Positions 1-7,494 of a DNA stretch of 64,000 bases are shown here, one piece after another. This DNA comes from Brevibacillus fortis (GTDB lineage Bacteria > Bacillota > Bacilli > Brevibacillales > Brevibacillaceae), in assembly GCF_003013395.1 (NCBI RefSeq), contig NZ_PXZM01000003.1, positions 124,001-188,000 of the forward strand. The letters run 5' to 3'. A program made the translations under genes and the position numbers. The number at the start of each line of letters is the position of its first letter. The first letter of the stretch is position 1. The notes beneath the pieces were generated by a model, which saw only the letters and a program-made list of their open reading frames with translations, was not told the origin of the DNA and did no database searches.

Positions 1-597
1 CCTACCCCTTTCATGTCTCTTTTTCGTAACGGGTATTTGTGGAAACTAACAAGTATGCTCTGCGGAATTCAAATCGTGATGATTGGATGCTTGACATGGG
101 TACCTACCTACTTAACAACTGAAAAACATCTCGCTATTACCCAATCAGGCTTATACGCATCGCTTCCTCTTCTCATTTCCATGCTTGGTAATTTGGCTGG
201 CGGTTGGTTGTTTGACCGTTATTTTCATCGAAAGTTTCGAATGATGGTCATTCCGTCCCTTTTGTTCTCAACGATTTTCCTTACGCTCATGATCCTATCT
301 GAAAATGTCAATCTGTTTCTGTTGTTTGAGTCGATCTCTTTGTTTTTTCTCTCCCTTACCACTCAACCCATTCTTGGACTTACCATGCGTATCATTCCCT
401 CAGATGCTTTAGGCACTGCTAGTGGCATTCTGTTAACCGGAGGAAAACTGGCAAGTATTCTTACACCAATCGCGATGGGCGCATTCATTCAGGCGTTCTC
501 CTTTCAAGCCGGTTTTGCCCTATTGCTAGTAGGTGCAGGAATCGCTTTTGTTTCTTCTTTTCTCATCCATCTCAAAAGGAGTGAGGAGCTTGACTGA
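1..597 (+). CDS. MFS transporter, C-terminal part (5' end outside window)
   Basis: The reading frame is open from the first base, so the gene starts upstream. The visible roughly 198 residues carry six hydrophobic segments and the MFS cytoplasmic-loop signature GGWLFDRYFHRK (about residues 66-77), which follows the first segments of the second six-helix half. It is therefore the second half of a major facilitator permease, probably for a small organic solute. Its stop codon overlaps the TTG start proposed for the following M14 peptidase, so the two are translationally coupled and probably work together: uptake of a peptide or N-acylated compound and its hydrolysis. The substrate cannot be read from the sequence. 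Confidence 0.8.
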   Translation, partial: PTPFMSLFRNGYLWKLTSMLCGIQIVMIGCLTWVPTYLTTEKHLAITQSGLYASLPLLISMLGNLAGGWLFDRYFHRKFRMMVIPSLLFSTIFLTLMILSENVNLFLLFESISLFFLSLTTQPILGLTMRIIPSDALGTASGILLTGGKLASILTPIAMGAFIQAFSFQAGFALLLVGAGIAFVSSFLIHLKRSEELD

Positions 598-1975
598 TTT
601 CATACAAAAACTGCTGCAAGACATGCCTGATTTCTCACATTTTCGAACGATTGAGGAATTGGACACCTCTTCCCGTGAATTAGCAGCCGCCTATCCACAT
701 CTTGTTACCCTCAGTACCGTTGGTCACTCTACTGACGGACACCCAATCCTCATGCTGCGAATCGGAAATGGCCAGCATCGCGCGCTGTTCGTCGGTTGTC
801 CGCATCCAAATGAGCCGATTGGAGCTCTATCCCTAGAGTACCTCAGCAAGAAGCTATGTGAGGACACTGCCCTATTAGAGCAAATGGATTATACCTTTTA
901 TATCATCAAAGAAATCGATGTAGATGGTTGCCGATTGAATGAAGGATGGTACGGAGGCCCTTTTTCTCCAGACCGTTACATCCGCAGCTACTATCGTCCC
1001 AGTATGCTCGAACAAGTTGAATGGACATTCCCATATGCGCATAAAACGTTCAGCTTCAGTGAGCCCATTCCTGAAACCGTAGCATTTATGCGGGCGATTG
1101 ATGAAGCCAAGCCGCATTTCCTCAACAGCATGCATAGCTCCGATCAAACCGGAACGTTTTATTATGTATCGACTCCTCTTCCCGACGCATTGTGCCAACA
1201 GATCATTAAACTGACGCATGATCATCAATTACCGTTGATGATCGGCGAACCGGAAGCGCCATTCATGCCACCTATCCAAGACGGTTTTTATCAGCTGCCT
1301 GAGCTGTCTGCTATGTATGATTACTACGAAAGTATCCTGCCTACTGGAGAAGACCCTGCCAAAGCAATCCTCATGGGGGGCTCGTCCCGCGATTATGCTG
1401 GGGCACGTTACCATACCTTTTGCCTTGTTTCGGAATTATCGTTGTTTACGGATCCAAGGATGGAAGATAAATCTGAAACCACTCATAGCTACAAGGAAGC
1501 TATGCTGGACATAGCGAAACTGGAAGGGGAACAGATTGCTTTTTTATCCAAACAGTACCAAAGCGCACAGGCATTTATAACGGTACCAACCAGATTTCAG
1601 CGATCTGTAGAGGATTTTCTGATCGGGATGGAGGAATCTCGATCCCATCATGTAAAATTAGCGGAAAGTGATGCAGCATTGTCGCGCTTCGCAACAGTAG
1701 CTGAAATGTTTGACTTGAGACTACGCACTCTATGGAGCTCTCTATGCTGCTGCAGTATGCTGATTCGCATGCTGGATGCCCAGCCCGAAAACATCACCCT
1801 TTCAGAGATTCGAGCAGATTCAGAAAAATGGCTGGATCAAGGCTTACAAGAGCTACTCTCCTTTTTTAACTGGTCGATGCGTCCTTTGCGCGAATTGTGC
1901 GGGGTCCAGTTAGGTTCTGCCTTGATGATCATGGAATTCCTTCGTCAAACCCATGAAAGCACCGCCACGCACTAA
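590..1975 (+). CDS. M14-family zinc carboxypeptidase-like protein
   Basis: A roughly 461-residue cytosolic protein without a signal peptide. The zinc-binding HxxE motif is seen in CPHPNEPIG, and a later histidine in NSMHSSDQTG fits the third metal ligand of the M14/succinylglutamate-desuccinylase fold. A glutamate in LVSELSLF could be the catalytic base. The TTG start at 590 was chosen because AAAGGAG lies 8 bases upstream and the codon overlaps the stop of the MFS gene; GTG at 581 is an alternative but overlaps that Shine-Dalgarno. The C-terminal about 180 residues have no motif I recognise. Either peptidase or deacylase activity is possible. A strong hairpin with a T-rich tail follows. Confidence 0.75.
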   Translation: MTDFIQKLLQDMPDFSHFRTIEELDTSSRELAAAYPHLVTLSTVGHSTDGHPILMLRIGNGQHRALFVGCPHPNEPIGALSLEYLSKKLCEDTALLEQMDYTFYIIKEIDVDGCRLNEGWYGGPFSPDRYIRSYYRPSMLEQVEWTFPYAHKTFSFSEPIPETVAFMRAIDEAKPHFLNSMHSSDQTGTFYYVSTPLPDALCQQIIKLTHDHQLPLMIGEPEAPFMPPIQDGFYQLPELSAMYDYYESILPTGEDPAKAILMGGSSRDYAGARYHTFCLVSELSLFTDPRMEDKSETTHSYKEAMLDIAKLEGEQIAFLSKQYQSAQAFITVPTRFQRSVEDFLIGMEESRSHHVKLAESDAALSRFATVAEMFDLRLRTLWSSLCCCSMLIRMLDAQPENITLSEIRADSEKWLDQGLQELLSFFNWSMRPLRELCGVQLGSALMIMEFLRQTHESTATH

Positions 1976-1992
1976 AATAATGTATGACGTGA

Positions 1993-2025
1993 GCGCCTGT
2001 CAGCAGAGCAGGCGCATTTTCTTTT
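1993..2025 (+). terminator. Rho-independent terminator of the MFS-peptidase operon
   Basis: GCGCCTG and CAGGCGC form a perfect 7-bp stem with a 9-base loop, followed by ATTTTCTTTT. Confidence 0.8.
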
Positions 2026-2108
2026 GGTATTTTCTGAAGAAAGTGATGATTATTGGTAGTATAATAGACAAAAGCATGGAAATCGGGAAAAACGAGGAAA
2101 AAGGAGTC

Positions 2109-2579
2109 ATGAAGTTGGACAAATTAACGGCGGAAACGATGCAATTGATTGAAGAAATGGCTCTCCATCACGAAAATCAAGGATTATCCAGAATTGCTGG
2201 TCGGATAATTGGACTGTTGATGGTCTCACAGGAACCCCTTTCATCCGAGCAGATTGCCACTACATTACAAGTCAGTCTAGGAAGTGTGTCTACCAATATA
2301 CGCATTCTTTTAAAATTTGGATTCGCGGAAAAAAAGAGTGTGACAGGTGACCGTGTGAGCTATTACATCATGGCACCAAACGCAATTGAAGAAGAGATAT
2401 TACAGAATTTAGAGCGAATCCTATCATTGAAGAATGTCATAGAAAAAGGAATGCAAATTGAAAGTTTGAAGCAAAGTGATCTAGTTATGCAGCGATTCCA
2501 TGAGATGCTCGAAGGAATTGAGCTATACAGGGAATCTCTAAACCAAATGCTCGTTGAGTGGAAGTCTCGTCGCATGTAA
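2109..2579 (+). CDS. GbsR/MarR-family transcriptional regulator
   Basis: About 156 residues with a winged helix-turn-helix (SSEQIATTLQVSLGSVSTNI, about residues 46-65) followed by a wing, then a C-terminal helical dimerisation segment. This matches the GbsR branch of the MarR superfamily, which controls osmoprotectant and other genes in Bacillales. The start is uncertain: ATG at 2109 lies only 2 bases from AAGGAG, whereas TTG at 2115 has an 8-base spacing and may be the true start. It stands alone between two terminators, so its target is unknown; the convergent YdhK-type lipoprotein is a neighbour but not in an operon with it. A TATAAT at 2061-2066 could be its -10 box. Confidence 0.8.
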   Translation: MKLDKLTAETMQLIEEMALHHENQGLSRIAGRIIGLLMVSQEPLSSEQIATTLQVSLGSVSTNIRILLKFGFAEKKSVTGDRVSYYIMAPNAIEEEILQNLERILSLKNVIEKGMQIESLKQSDLVMQRFHEMLEGIELYRESLNQMLVEWKSRRM

Positions 2580-2608
2580 CATCAAACCGCTTGTATCAAT
2601 GGAAAAGC

Positions 2609-2655
2609 AGAAAGGCAACTTTGGCGGTGAAAAAGCCACGGCTGCCCTTTTTTCA
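2609..2655 (+). terminator. Probable terminator after the GbsR/MarR gene
   Basis: AAAGGCA pairs with TGCCCTTT around an inner hairpin (TGGC/GCCA), ending in TTTTTT. It lies between two convergent genes. Confidence 0.6.
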
Positions 2656-2671
2656 TGGAGGATGGCATCGA

Positions 2672-3166
2672 TCATTTGACTGGTGATAGTTCGTTTTCCG
2701 TCACCCATTTATAATTCTTGACCTCTCCTCCACCTGTTGTGGGCGTGTAATCGATCATATAGACAGTCGTTGTATTTGCCGTATCAAGCTTGCCTGATGC
2801 ATCGAGCATCCCTTTCACATGATCCGCCTTCAAGACTACTTCCGTTCCCGGATTATACGGTTGCTTGATATGGTTCTTGATTTCTTCTTGAATGATCCAT
2901 TTATAAGCCTTCACTGCCTGCTCACCCGTTGTAGGCGTATAGGTCACTGAATAGGCCGTTGTGTCGTAAGCCCCCACAATTTTTGCTTTCGCCCCTTGCA
3001 TTCCCGGCTGGTGACCTGCTTTCAAGATGACTTCACTCCCTACCGTAAACGTAGGTTTCGGTACCACCTCTACTTGCTCCATTACATCCGGTGCAGCAGC
3101 ACCGCCACATGCACTTAACCCCATAGCGGTAACCAGCATGAGTGATAACAGTTTCCATTTTTTCAT
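2672..3166 (-). CDS. YdhK/DUF1541-type lipoprotein
   Basis: A 164-residue lipoprotein: signal peptide MKKWKLLSLMLVTAMG with lipobox LSAC, then two related repeats that each contain a GSEVILKAGH/GTEVVLKADH segment and end in a TYTPTTG...YKW or DYTPTTG...YKW segment. This two-repeat layout is that of the YdhK (DUF1541) family of Gram-positive surface lipoproteins, whose function is not established. The start at MKKWKL was preferred to an upstream in-frame ATG because it begins the signal peptide and has GGGGTG 7-8 bases upstream. The gene is monocistronic, convergent with the GbsR/MarR regulator. Confidence 0.85.
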   Translation of the reverse strand: MKKWKLLSLMLVTAMGLSACGGAAAPDVMEQVEVVPKPTFTVGSEVILKAGHQPGMQGAKAKIVGAYDTTAYSVTYTPTTGEQAVKAYKWIIQEEIKNHIKQPYNPGTEVVLKADHVKGMLDASGKLDTANTTTVYMIDYTPTTGGGEVKNYKWVTENELSPVK

Positions 3167-3445
3167 TCTAAACACCCCGAATTCCTTGTTGTCTGTCAAT
3201 AGTAGATTTCCTCTTGCTGTAAGGTATTATGGATACACAAGACCTTCCTTATCCACTTGCCTCCTGCTTGTTGCTTTACATGAATACATCCTAAGACACT
3301 GTAAAAGTAGAGCGGACGGCAAACTGTCGGATCAGGGATCCATGCCAGTAAAACTCTTGTCCATAAAGACGTACCGTCCAAGTAAAATGTTTCAAGTAAA
3401 AAAAACCAGTTCAGTACTTGCTCGAGTCCTGAACTGGTTTTCGTT

Positions 3446-3674
3446 CTATTCTGCTGCAAGTATGTACTGCCCGCCAAAGCCAAGGGCAAAATAGTACCAG
3501 CTATCCTCTGTCCAATCCTTGCTTGAATCGATTCTGTCACTCCACCAATGCAAGCCGTAAGACGTAATCCGTCTCCCCCGTTATGAATCCCCTGTCCTCA
3601 GAATACCAATACGACTCTTCGATGTTCAGAGGCTGAAAGAGATGCTTTTTGGCAAAATCATATGTGCTCTTTCC
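3446..3674 (-). pseudogene. Relic of a serine beta-lactamase-family hydrolase
   Basis: Three frames of the minus strand carry consecutive pieces of a class C beta-lactamase/DD-peptidase-like protein. First comes STYDFAKKHLFQPLNIEESYWYSEDR near 3670-3590 (typical of the 'FA..LF.PL.I' region). In another frame NGGDGLRLTA follows at about 3575-3545 (the 'GLRLT..D' region). In a third, SWYYFALGFGGQYI runs up to a stop at 3446 (the C-terminal 'Y.A.GFGGQ.I' region). The pieces are in family order but shifted in frame and too close together, so there is an internal deletion as well as frameshifts. The 5' part has been replaced by the HxlR gene, whose last codons overlap the relic. It is non-functional. 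Confidence 0.7.
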
Positions 3675-4005
3675 CCGGTATTTCCCCTCGAATGTAACGT
3701 TCGCCCCATTCGCACATGAGGTCCATGATTGGCTTAAGCGTTTCTCCCAATTCACTCAATTCATACTCGACTTTTGGCGGTACTTGGCTGTACACAGTCC
3801 TGATGACGATGCCGTCCTCTTCTAGCTCGCGAAGCTGCTGTGTCAGGATTTTTTGGCTAATGTCCGGCATTTGTTTTTTCAATTCGCTATTCCTTTTTGG
3901 CCCGTAGTATAACTGGCATAAAATCAAGGTTTTCCATTTGCCACCTAAAACATCTAACGTCGCTTCAGAAGGAATCTGGTATGTATGCTTGAGCTTTGGC
4001 CTCAT
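3658..4005 (-). CDS. HxlR-family transcriptional regulator
   Basis: About 115 residues with the HxlR winged helix-turn-helix: ATLDVLGGKWKTLILCQL, RNSELKKQMPDISQKILTQQLRELEEDG and PKVEYELSELGE, in the standard order. Family members often sense electrophiles or quinones and repress divergent oxidoreductase genes. The ATG at 4005 has AGGGAGG about 11 bases upstream; an in-frame ATG at 4026 would add seven residues but has a poor site. It is divergent from a saccharopine-dehydrogenase-like pseudogene and an NAD(P)H oxidoreductase, which are its likely targets. The 3' end overlaps a beta-lactamase relic. Confidence 0.88.
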   Translation of the reverse strand: MRPKLKHTYQIPSEATLDVLGGKWKTLILCQLYYGPKRNSELKKQMPDISQKILTQQLRELEEDGIVIRTVYSQVPPKVEYELSELGETLKPIMDLMCEWGERYIRGEIPGKEHI

Positions 4006-4047
4006 CGATTGGCTATCCTCCCTCATTACCCACGATTTTTACAGGAA

Positions 4048-4078
4048 CTTTTTGGTACCTATATTACTTTTTGGTATC
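4048..4078. promoter_or_regulatory. Direct repeat, candidate HxlR operator
   Basis: CTTTTTGGTACC (4048-4059) and CTTTTTGGTATC (4067-4078) are repeated 19 bases apart in the divergent promoter region. The site suits autoregulation and control of the oxidoreductase; assignment is inference. Confidence 0.4.
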
Positions 4079-4173
4079 GAAAGCACAAAAAAGTGCGTAC
4101 TTTTCACATTCCATTATATGGTGCATGATTCGGATATACCAGCGCCTTACTTGCAAAACTGGAGGGAAGAAAC

Positions 4174-4834
4174 ATGGTGAATCGCATCCTGATCGTGGGA
4201 GGCTACGGTGTCATTGGCAGTGCAATCGCTCGCCTAATCCGGAGCATGAACAATGATGTCGAGATTGTACTGGCAGGTCGCAATCTGGAAAAAGGGGCTC
4301 CTCTCGCTCGTGAACTCGGACAGCTTACCTTGACTTGACGAACGGTCAAACGATTGAGGATCTAGGGGAACTGAATTTGATTGTCGCCGCCGTGCAAGCC
4401 CCTGGAGATGTACTCCTTCAAGCTGCTTTGACGAAAGGAATTGCCCACATTGGGATTACTGGACCTTCAACGCTGGAAGAGTCAGAAGTCTTTATCAGTC
4501 GTGCCCTGCTGCGACAAGATGCCCAATGGAAGTGGGTCGATGCTACCAAACATGGAAGATTGGTGCGTTTATCTGGTGATATGTCGAGATCAAGGGAATT
4601 TTGAAAACGGGAAAACCTGCCTCCTATCGTATTAGCATCTCTGATCCAAAGCGTCATGCCCACATGACAGCCCTTGGAGTTTTGCTATCGATTGAGCGCA
4701 TTCTCGGATGGAATGGCAAGCCACTTGCTGTTGGAGGAGTCTATCTGCCTGACACATTGCTTCCCATCGACACCGCTGTCGCCCGTATCAAAGATTTTGG
4801 CATACAAATTACTACAGAAATAGAGGGTGAATGA
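4174..4834 (+). pseudogene. Frameshifted saccharopine dehydrogenase-like NAD(P)-binding protein
   Basis: The gene starts with a good ribosome site (GGAGGGAAG) and MVNRILIVGGYGVIGSAIA, a clear GxGxxGxxxA Rossmann motif. It hits a stop at about 4338. The protein continues in another frame from TNGQTIEDLGELNLIVAAVQAPG, a saccharopine-dehydrogenase-like segment, to about 4600. It then moves to a third frame with a C-terminal part that ends at 4834 with KDFGIQITTEIEGE. At least two frameshifts are needed and the total (about 220 codons) is shorter than the family's usual 330-400, so sequence is also missing. The final ATGA overlaps the following oxidoreductase start, so the two once formed an operon. 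Confidence 0.8.
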
Positions 4835-5427
4835 AAATGAAAGTACTGACAGTTGTTACCCATCCACGAACCAATTCCTTGACCTTTGCCGTTGCAGAAC
4901 GTTTCGTTCAAGGGCTGACAGATGCTGGACATGAGGTTGGAGTTTTGGATTTGCATCGCAGTGGATTTAACCCTGTTTTATGGGAGGAAGATGAGCCAGA
5001 TTGGAACAATGGGGATAAGCGCTATTCTCCAGAGGTTGAGATCGAAATGGAACGGATGAGAAAGCACGACGCGTTAGCCTTCATTTTTCCGATCTGGTGG
5101 TACAACATGCCGGCCATGCTGAAAGGATATATCGATCGCGTCTGGAACAACGGGTTTGCCTATGGCTCACGTAAACTGCATCATATGCATGCATTGTGGA
5201 TCGGTCTCGCAGCTGCTCCCGAGGATCATTTTCAAAAAAGAAATTATGACCAAATGCTGGCGCACCACCTCAATGTCGGTATCTCCAGTTACGCCGGAAT
5301 CGATGATTCGCGGGTTGAGTTCCTTTATGAAACCTTGGAGCAAAACCCTGCTCATATCGAACAGCTGTTGGACCGCGCGTATCAATTTGGATTCCATTAT
5401 GGGAGAAAAGAGAACCTGCACGTATAA
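4831..5427 (+). CDS. NAD(P)H oxidoreductase, flavodoxin-like (NQO1/YdeQ type)
   Basis: 198 residues with the flavodoxin-2 fold: start VLTVVTHPRTNSLTFAVAERF (FMN/FAD phosphate-binding loop), then FIFPIWWYNMPAMLKGYIDRVWNNGFAY, the signature of quinone reductases of the NQO1/MdaB/YdeQ type. It should reduce quinones or other electrophiles with NAD(P)H in the cytosol. The start ATG overlaps the stop of the pseudogene in front; ATG at 4837 is equally possible. Its promoter must lie upstream of the pseudogene, opposite the HxlR gene, which fits HxlR control of a quinone-detoxification enzyme. Confidence 0.88.
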   Translation: MKMKVLTVVTHPRTNSLTFAVAERFVQGLTDAGHEVGVLDLHRSGFNPVLWEEDEPDWNNGDKRYSPEVEIEMERMRKHDALAFIFPIWWYNMPAMLKGYIDRVWNNGFAYGSRKLHHMHALWIGLAAAPEDHFQKRNYDQMLAHHLNVGISSYAGIDDSRVEFLYETLEQNPAHIEQLLDRAYQFGFHYGRKENLHV

Positions 5428-5452
5428 AAAATATCTTTCAATCAAAGCCAAA

Positions 5453-5481
5453 GGTGGGCGTTGCTAGAGTAAACGCCCACC
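5453..5481. terminator. Strong hairpin after the oxidoreductase
   Basis: GGTGGGCGTT and AACGCCCACC form a perfect 10-bp stem with a 9-base loop. No T-run follows; a second hairpin (5512-5546) with a T-run completes termination. Confidence 0.6.
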
Positions 5482-5511
5482 CCTTCTGACATACCGGATG
5501 TAACATATGAG

Positions 5512-5548
5512 AAAGCCCCCTTTTCTTGTGAGGAAAAGAAGGCTTTTG
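5512..5548. terminator. Bidirectional terminator between convergent genes
   Basis: AAAGCC...CTTTTCTT pairs with GGAAAAG...GGCTTT, lying between the oxidoreductase and the convergent VOC gene. Confidence 0.65.
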
Positions 5549-5566
5549 ACTATGTGAATTCGTGCG

Positions 5567-5917
5567 TTACGCAAGAACCTCAACGGTAAACCCACCAGGA
5601 GCTTTCACATAAAACGTCCAGCCATGTGACCGTACCGGTGAGGCAACTTTGTAGCCATCTTCTTTCAGTCGTTGATTAATCTCGTTGACTTTCTCTTCGC
5701 TCTCCTGGATGAAGCCGATATGAAATGTCTTGGGATATTGGACTTCGGCACCCTTCATTAAGGTAAACACCAAGCCATTATCGTCAAACAGGACCCCAAA
5801 ATTATCTCCACGGGTATCTTCGGACGTATCTAGCTTTTTAAGACCAAAGTATTTCTCCAAGAAATCAGAAGCAGCTGGAACATCCGTAACGGTAAGATTG
5901 ACGTGATTCAGTTTCAT
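5567..5917 (-). CDS. VOC (glyoxalase/bleomycin-resistance) family protein
   Basis: 116 residues with one vicinal-oxygen-chelate unit: MKLNHVNLTVTDVPAASDFLEKYFG at the start, FHIGFIQ in the middle and GWTFYVKAPGGFTVEVLA at the end. Metal ligands expected for the fold can be matched to His5, His in KTFHIGF and Glu in TVEVLA. Enzymatic activity is not predictable; single-unit VOC proteins dimerise and act as lyases, dioxygenases or antibiotic-binding proteins. The start at MKLNHV was chosen over an upstream in-frame ATG since it opens the domain; AAAGGAT lies upstream. Monocistronic. Confidence 0.85.
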   Translation of the reverse strand: MKLNHVNLTVTDVPAASDFLEKYFGLKKLDTSEDTRGDNFGVLFDDNGLVFTLMKGAEVQYPKTFHIGFIQESEEKVNEINQRLKEDGYKVASPVRSHGWTFYVKAPGGFTVEVLA

Positions 5918-6048
5918 AATGACCACACATCCTTTGCACGAGATTAATTCAAGCGTAGCACATTCATGCAAATGCTAATCTTGATATTCCCCGAGGCTGA
6001 TCATTGTCATGATTATCCGTCACATGTCTTTAAGGTTTCATAATCAAT

Positions 6049-7494
6049 CTATTTATTCGCAGCTACTTTTGATTTGTTTACGATATGAATGGCATGACCT
6101 AACACTGCTTCAGCAGCCTCCAGCCATACCTCGCTTAAAGTGGGATGCGGATGCATGGTTAATGCTACATCTTCTACACGTGCAGCAAGCTCAAGTGCCA
6201 ACACCCCCTCCCCGATCAGGTTCGACGCATCAGCCCCTACAACGTGCATTCCCAACAATAAATGGCTTTCTTGGTCCACAATCACTTCTGCAAAACCTTC
6301 TCCTTTATCCATCGCTAGTGCTCTGCCATTCGCTCGATATGGGAACGTCGCTACTTTGACTTTGTACCCTTGAAGCTCTGCCTCTTCTCTTGTCATCCCC
6401 ACACCAGCTATTTGCGGCTCGGTAAAAATCACATAAGGCACATACGGAGAATCTACGCTGCTAGGTAGCCCTGCGATCACCTCCGCAGCCACAATCCCTT
6501 GCTTCGCCGCACGATGTGCTAAAGCAGGGCCAGGTGTTACATCGCCGATCGCATAAATATGCGACTTATTCGTACTACCGGTCGGTGCCACAGGAATGTA
6601 GCCTCGCTCGTCCATTTCCACTCCCGCCTGAGCAAGTCCGAGTTCACCTGTGTTAGGCACTCGCCCTATGGTAATGAGCGCTTTATGTGCGGTGATACTT
6701 TCGGAACCATTCTTTTCCGAAGTGCAAGTGAGCGTGACTCTTCCATCCACCACCTCAGCCTTCTCTACCTTCGTCGTGATCTTTACCGTCATCCCGAGCT
6801 GTTTCGCCTGCTTGAGCACTTCCCGAGAGAGATGGGCGGCTGTTTGCGGCAAAATGCGCTCGGCAGCCTCAATGACGGTCACCTGCGATCCAAGCTTGGC
6901 GAGCGCCATCCCGAGCTCCATTCCAATATAACCACCACCAATAATGGCCAGTGTTTGCGGAACCTCTTCCAGTGCCAGCATATCAGTTGAATCCAGAATA
7001 TATTCTCCATCTGGCTTCAGAAATGATGGAATGAGTGGACGTGAGCCTGTCGCGATAATCGCGTGTTTGAATTTGTATGTTTCAAAATCACCACCCGTCT
7101 CGACGCCGATCCGATCACTCGAGAGAAATGTCGCAGTTCCCTTCACGACTGTAACCCCATTGGCCTGACAGAGATAATCGACCCCTTTGTTCAGTTGCGT
7201 AACGACAGAAGACTTCCACGACTGCCAGCTCGGCATATGGAACGTCGCTTTCCCTGTCGGCAGTTGGATTCCAAGCTTATTCAGACTACTGAGCTTGTGA
7301 TATTCACCTGCTGCATGAATCAGTGCTTTCGACGGAATGCATCCGCGATTCAAGCAGACCCCACCAAGGACTTCTTTTTCAATCAGAACGACCGATTGCC
7401 CCAGCTGTCCGAGACGAATAGCGGCTGCATAACCTCCTGGACCACCACCGATAACAACCACATCTGTTTCCACTGCTACTTCCCCGACTACCAT
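6049..7494 (-). CDS. lpdA: Dihydrolipoyl dehydrogenase (E3)
   Basis: 481 residues. The FAD GxGxxG motif is GGGPGG (16-21) and the redox disulfide is CLNRGC with Cys47 and Cys52. A second Rossmann motif AIIGGGYIGMELG binds NAD. The catalytic His-Glu dyad appears near the C-terminus in MHPHPTLSE. It reoxidises the dihydrolipoyl group of E2 with NAD+. The first stop-start junction with E2 is back to back (7494/7495), so it is the last gene of a four-gene 2-oxo acid dehydrogenase operon. Which complex it serves is not set by E3 itself. Confidence 0.95.
   Translation of the reverse strand: MVVGEVAVETDVVVIGGGPGGYAAAIRLGQLGQSVVLIEKEVLGGVCLNRGCIPSKALIHAAGEYHKLSSLNKLGIQLPTGKATFHMPSWQSWKSSVVTQLNKGVDYLCQANGVTVVKGTATFLSSDRIGVETGGDFETYKFKHAIIATGSRPLIPSFLKPDGEYILDSTDMLALEEVPQTLAIIGGGYIGMELGMALAKLGSQVTVIEAAERILPQTAAHLSREVLKQAKQLGMTVKITTKVEKAEVVDGRVTLTCTSEKNGSESITAHKALITIGRVPNTGELGLAQAGVEMDERGYIPVAPTGSTNKSHIYAIGDVTPGPALAHRAAKQGIVAAEVIAGLPSSVDSPYVPYVIFTEPQIAGVGMTREEAELQGYKVKVATFPYRANGRALAMDKGEGFAEVIVDQESHLLLGMHVVGADASNLIGEGVLALELAARVEDVALTMHPHPTLSEVWLEAAEAVLGHAIHIVNKSKVAANK

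Noticed and set aside
3196..3540. 114-codon open frame on the minus strand
   Set aside because: It is one frame of the decayed beta-lactamase relic and runs on into non-coding sequence; the family-like pieces are in other frames.
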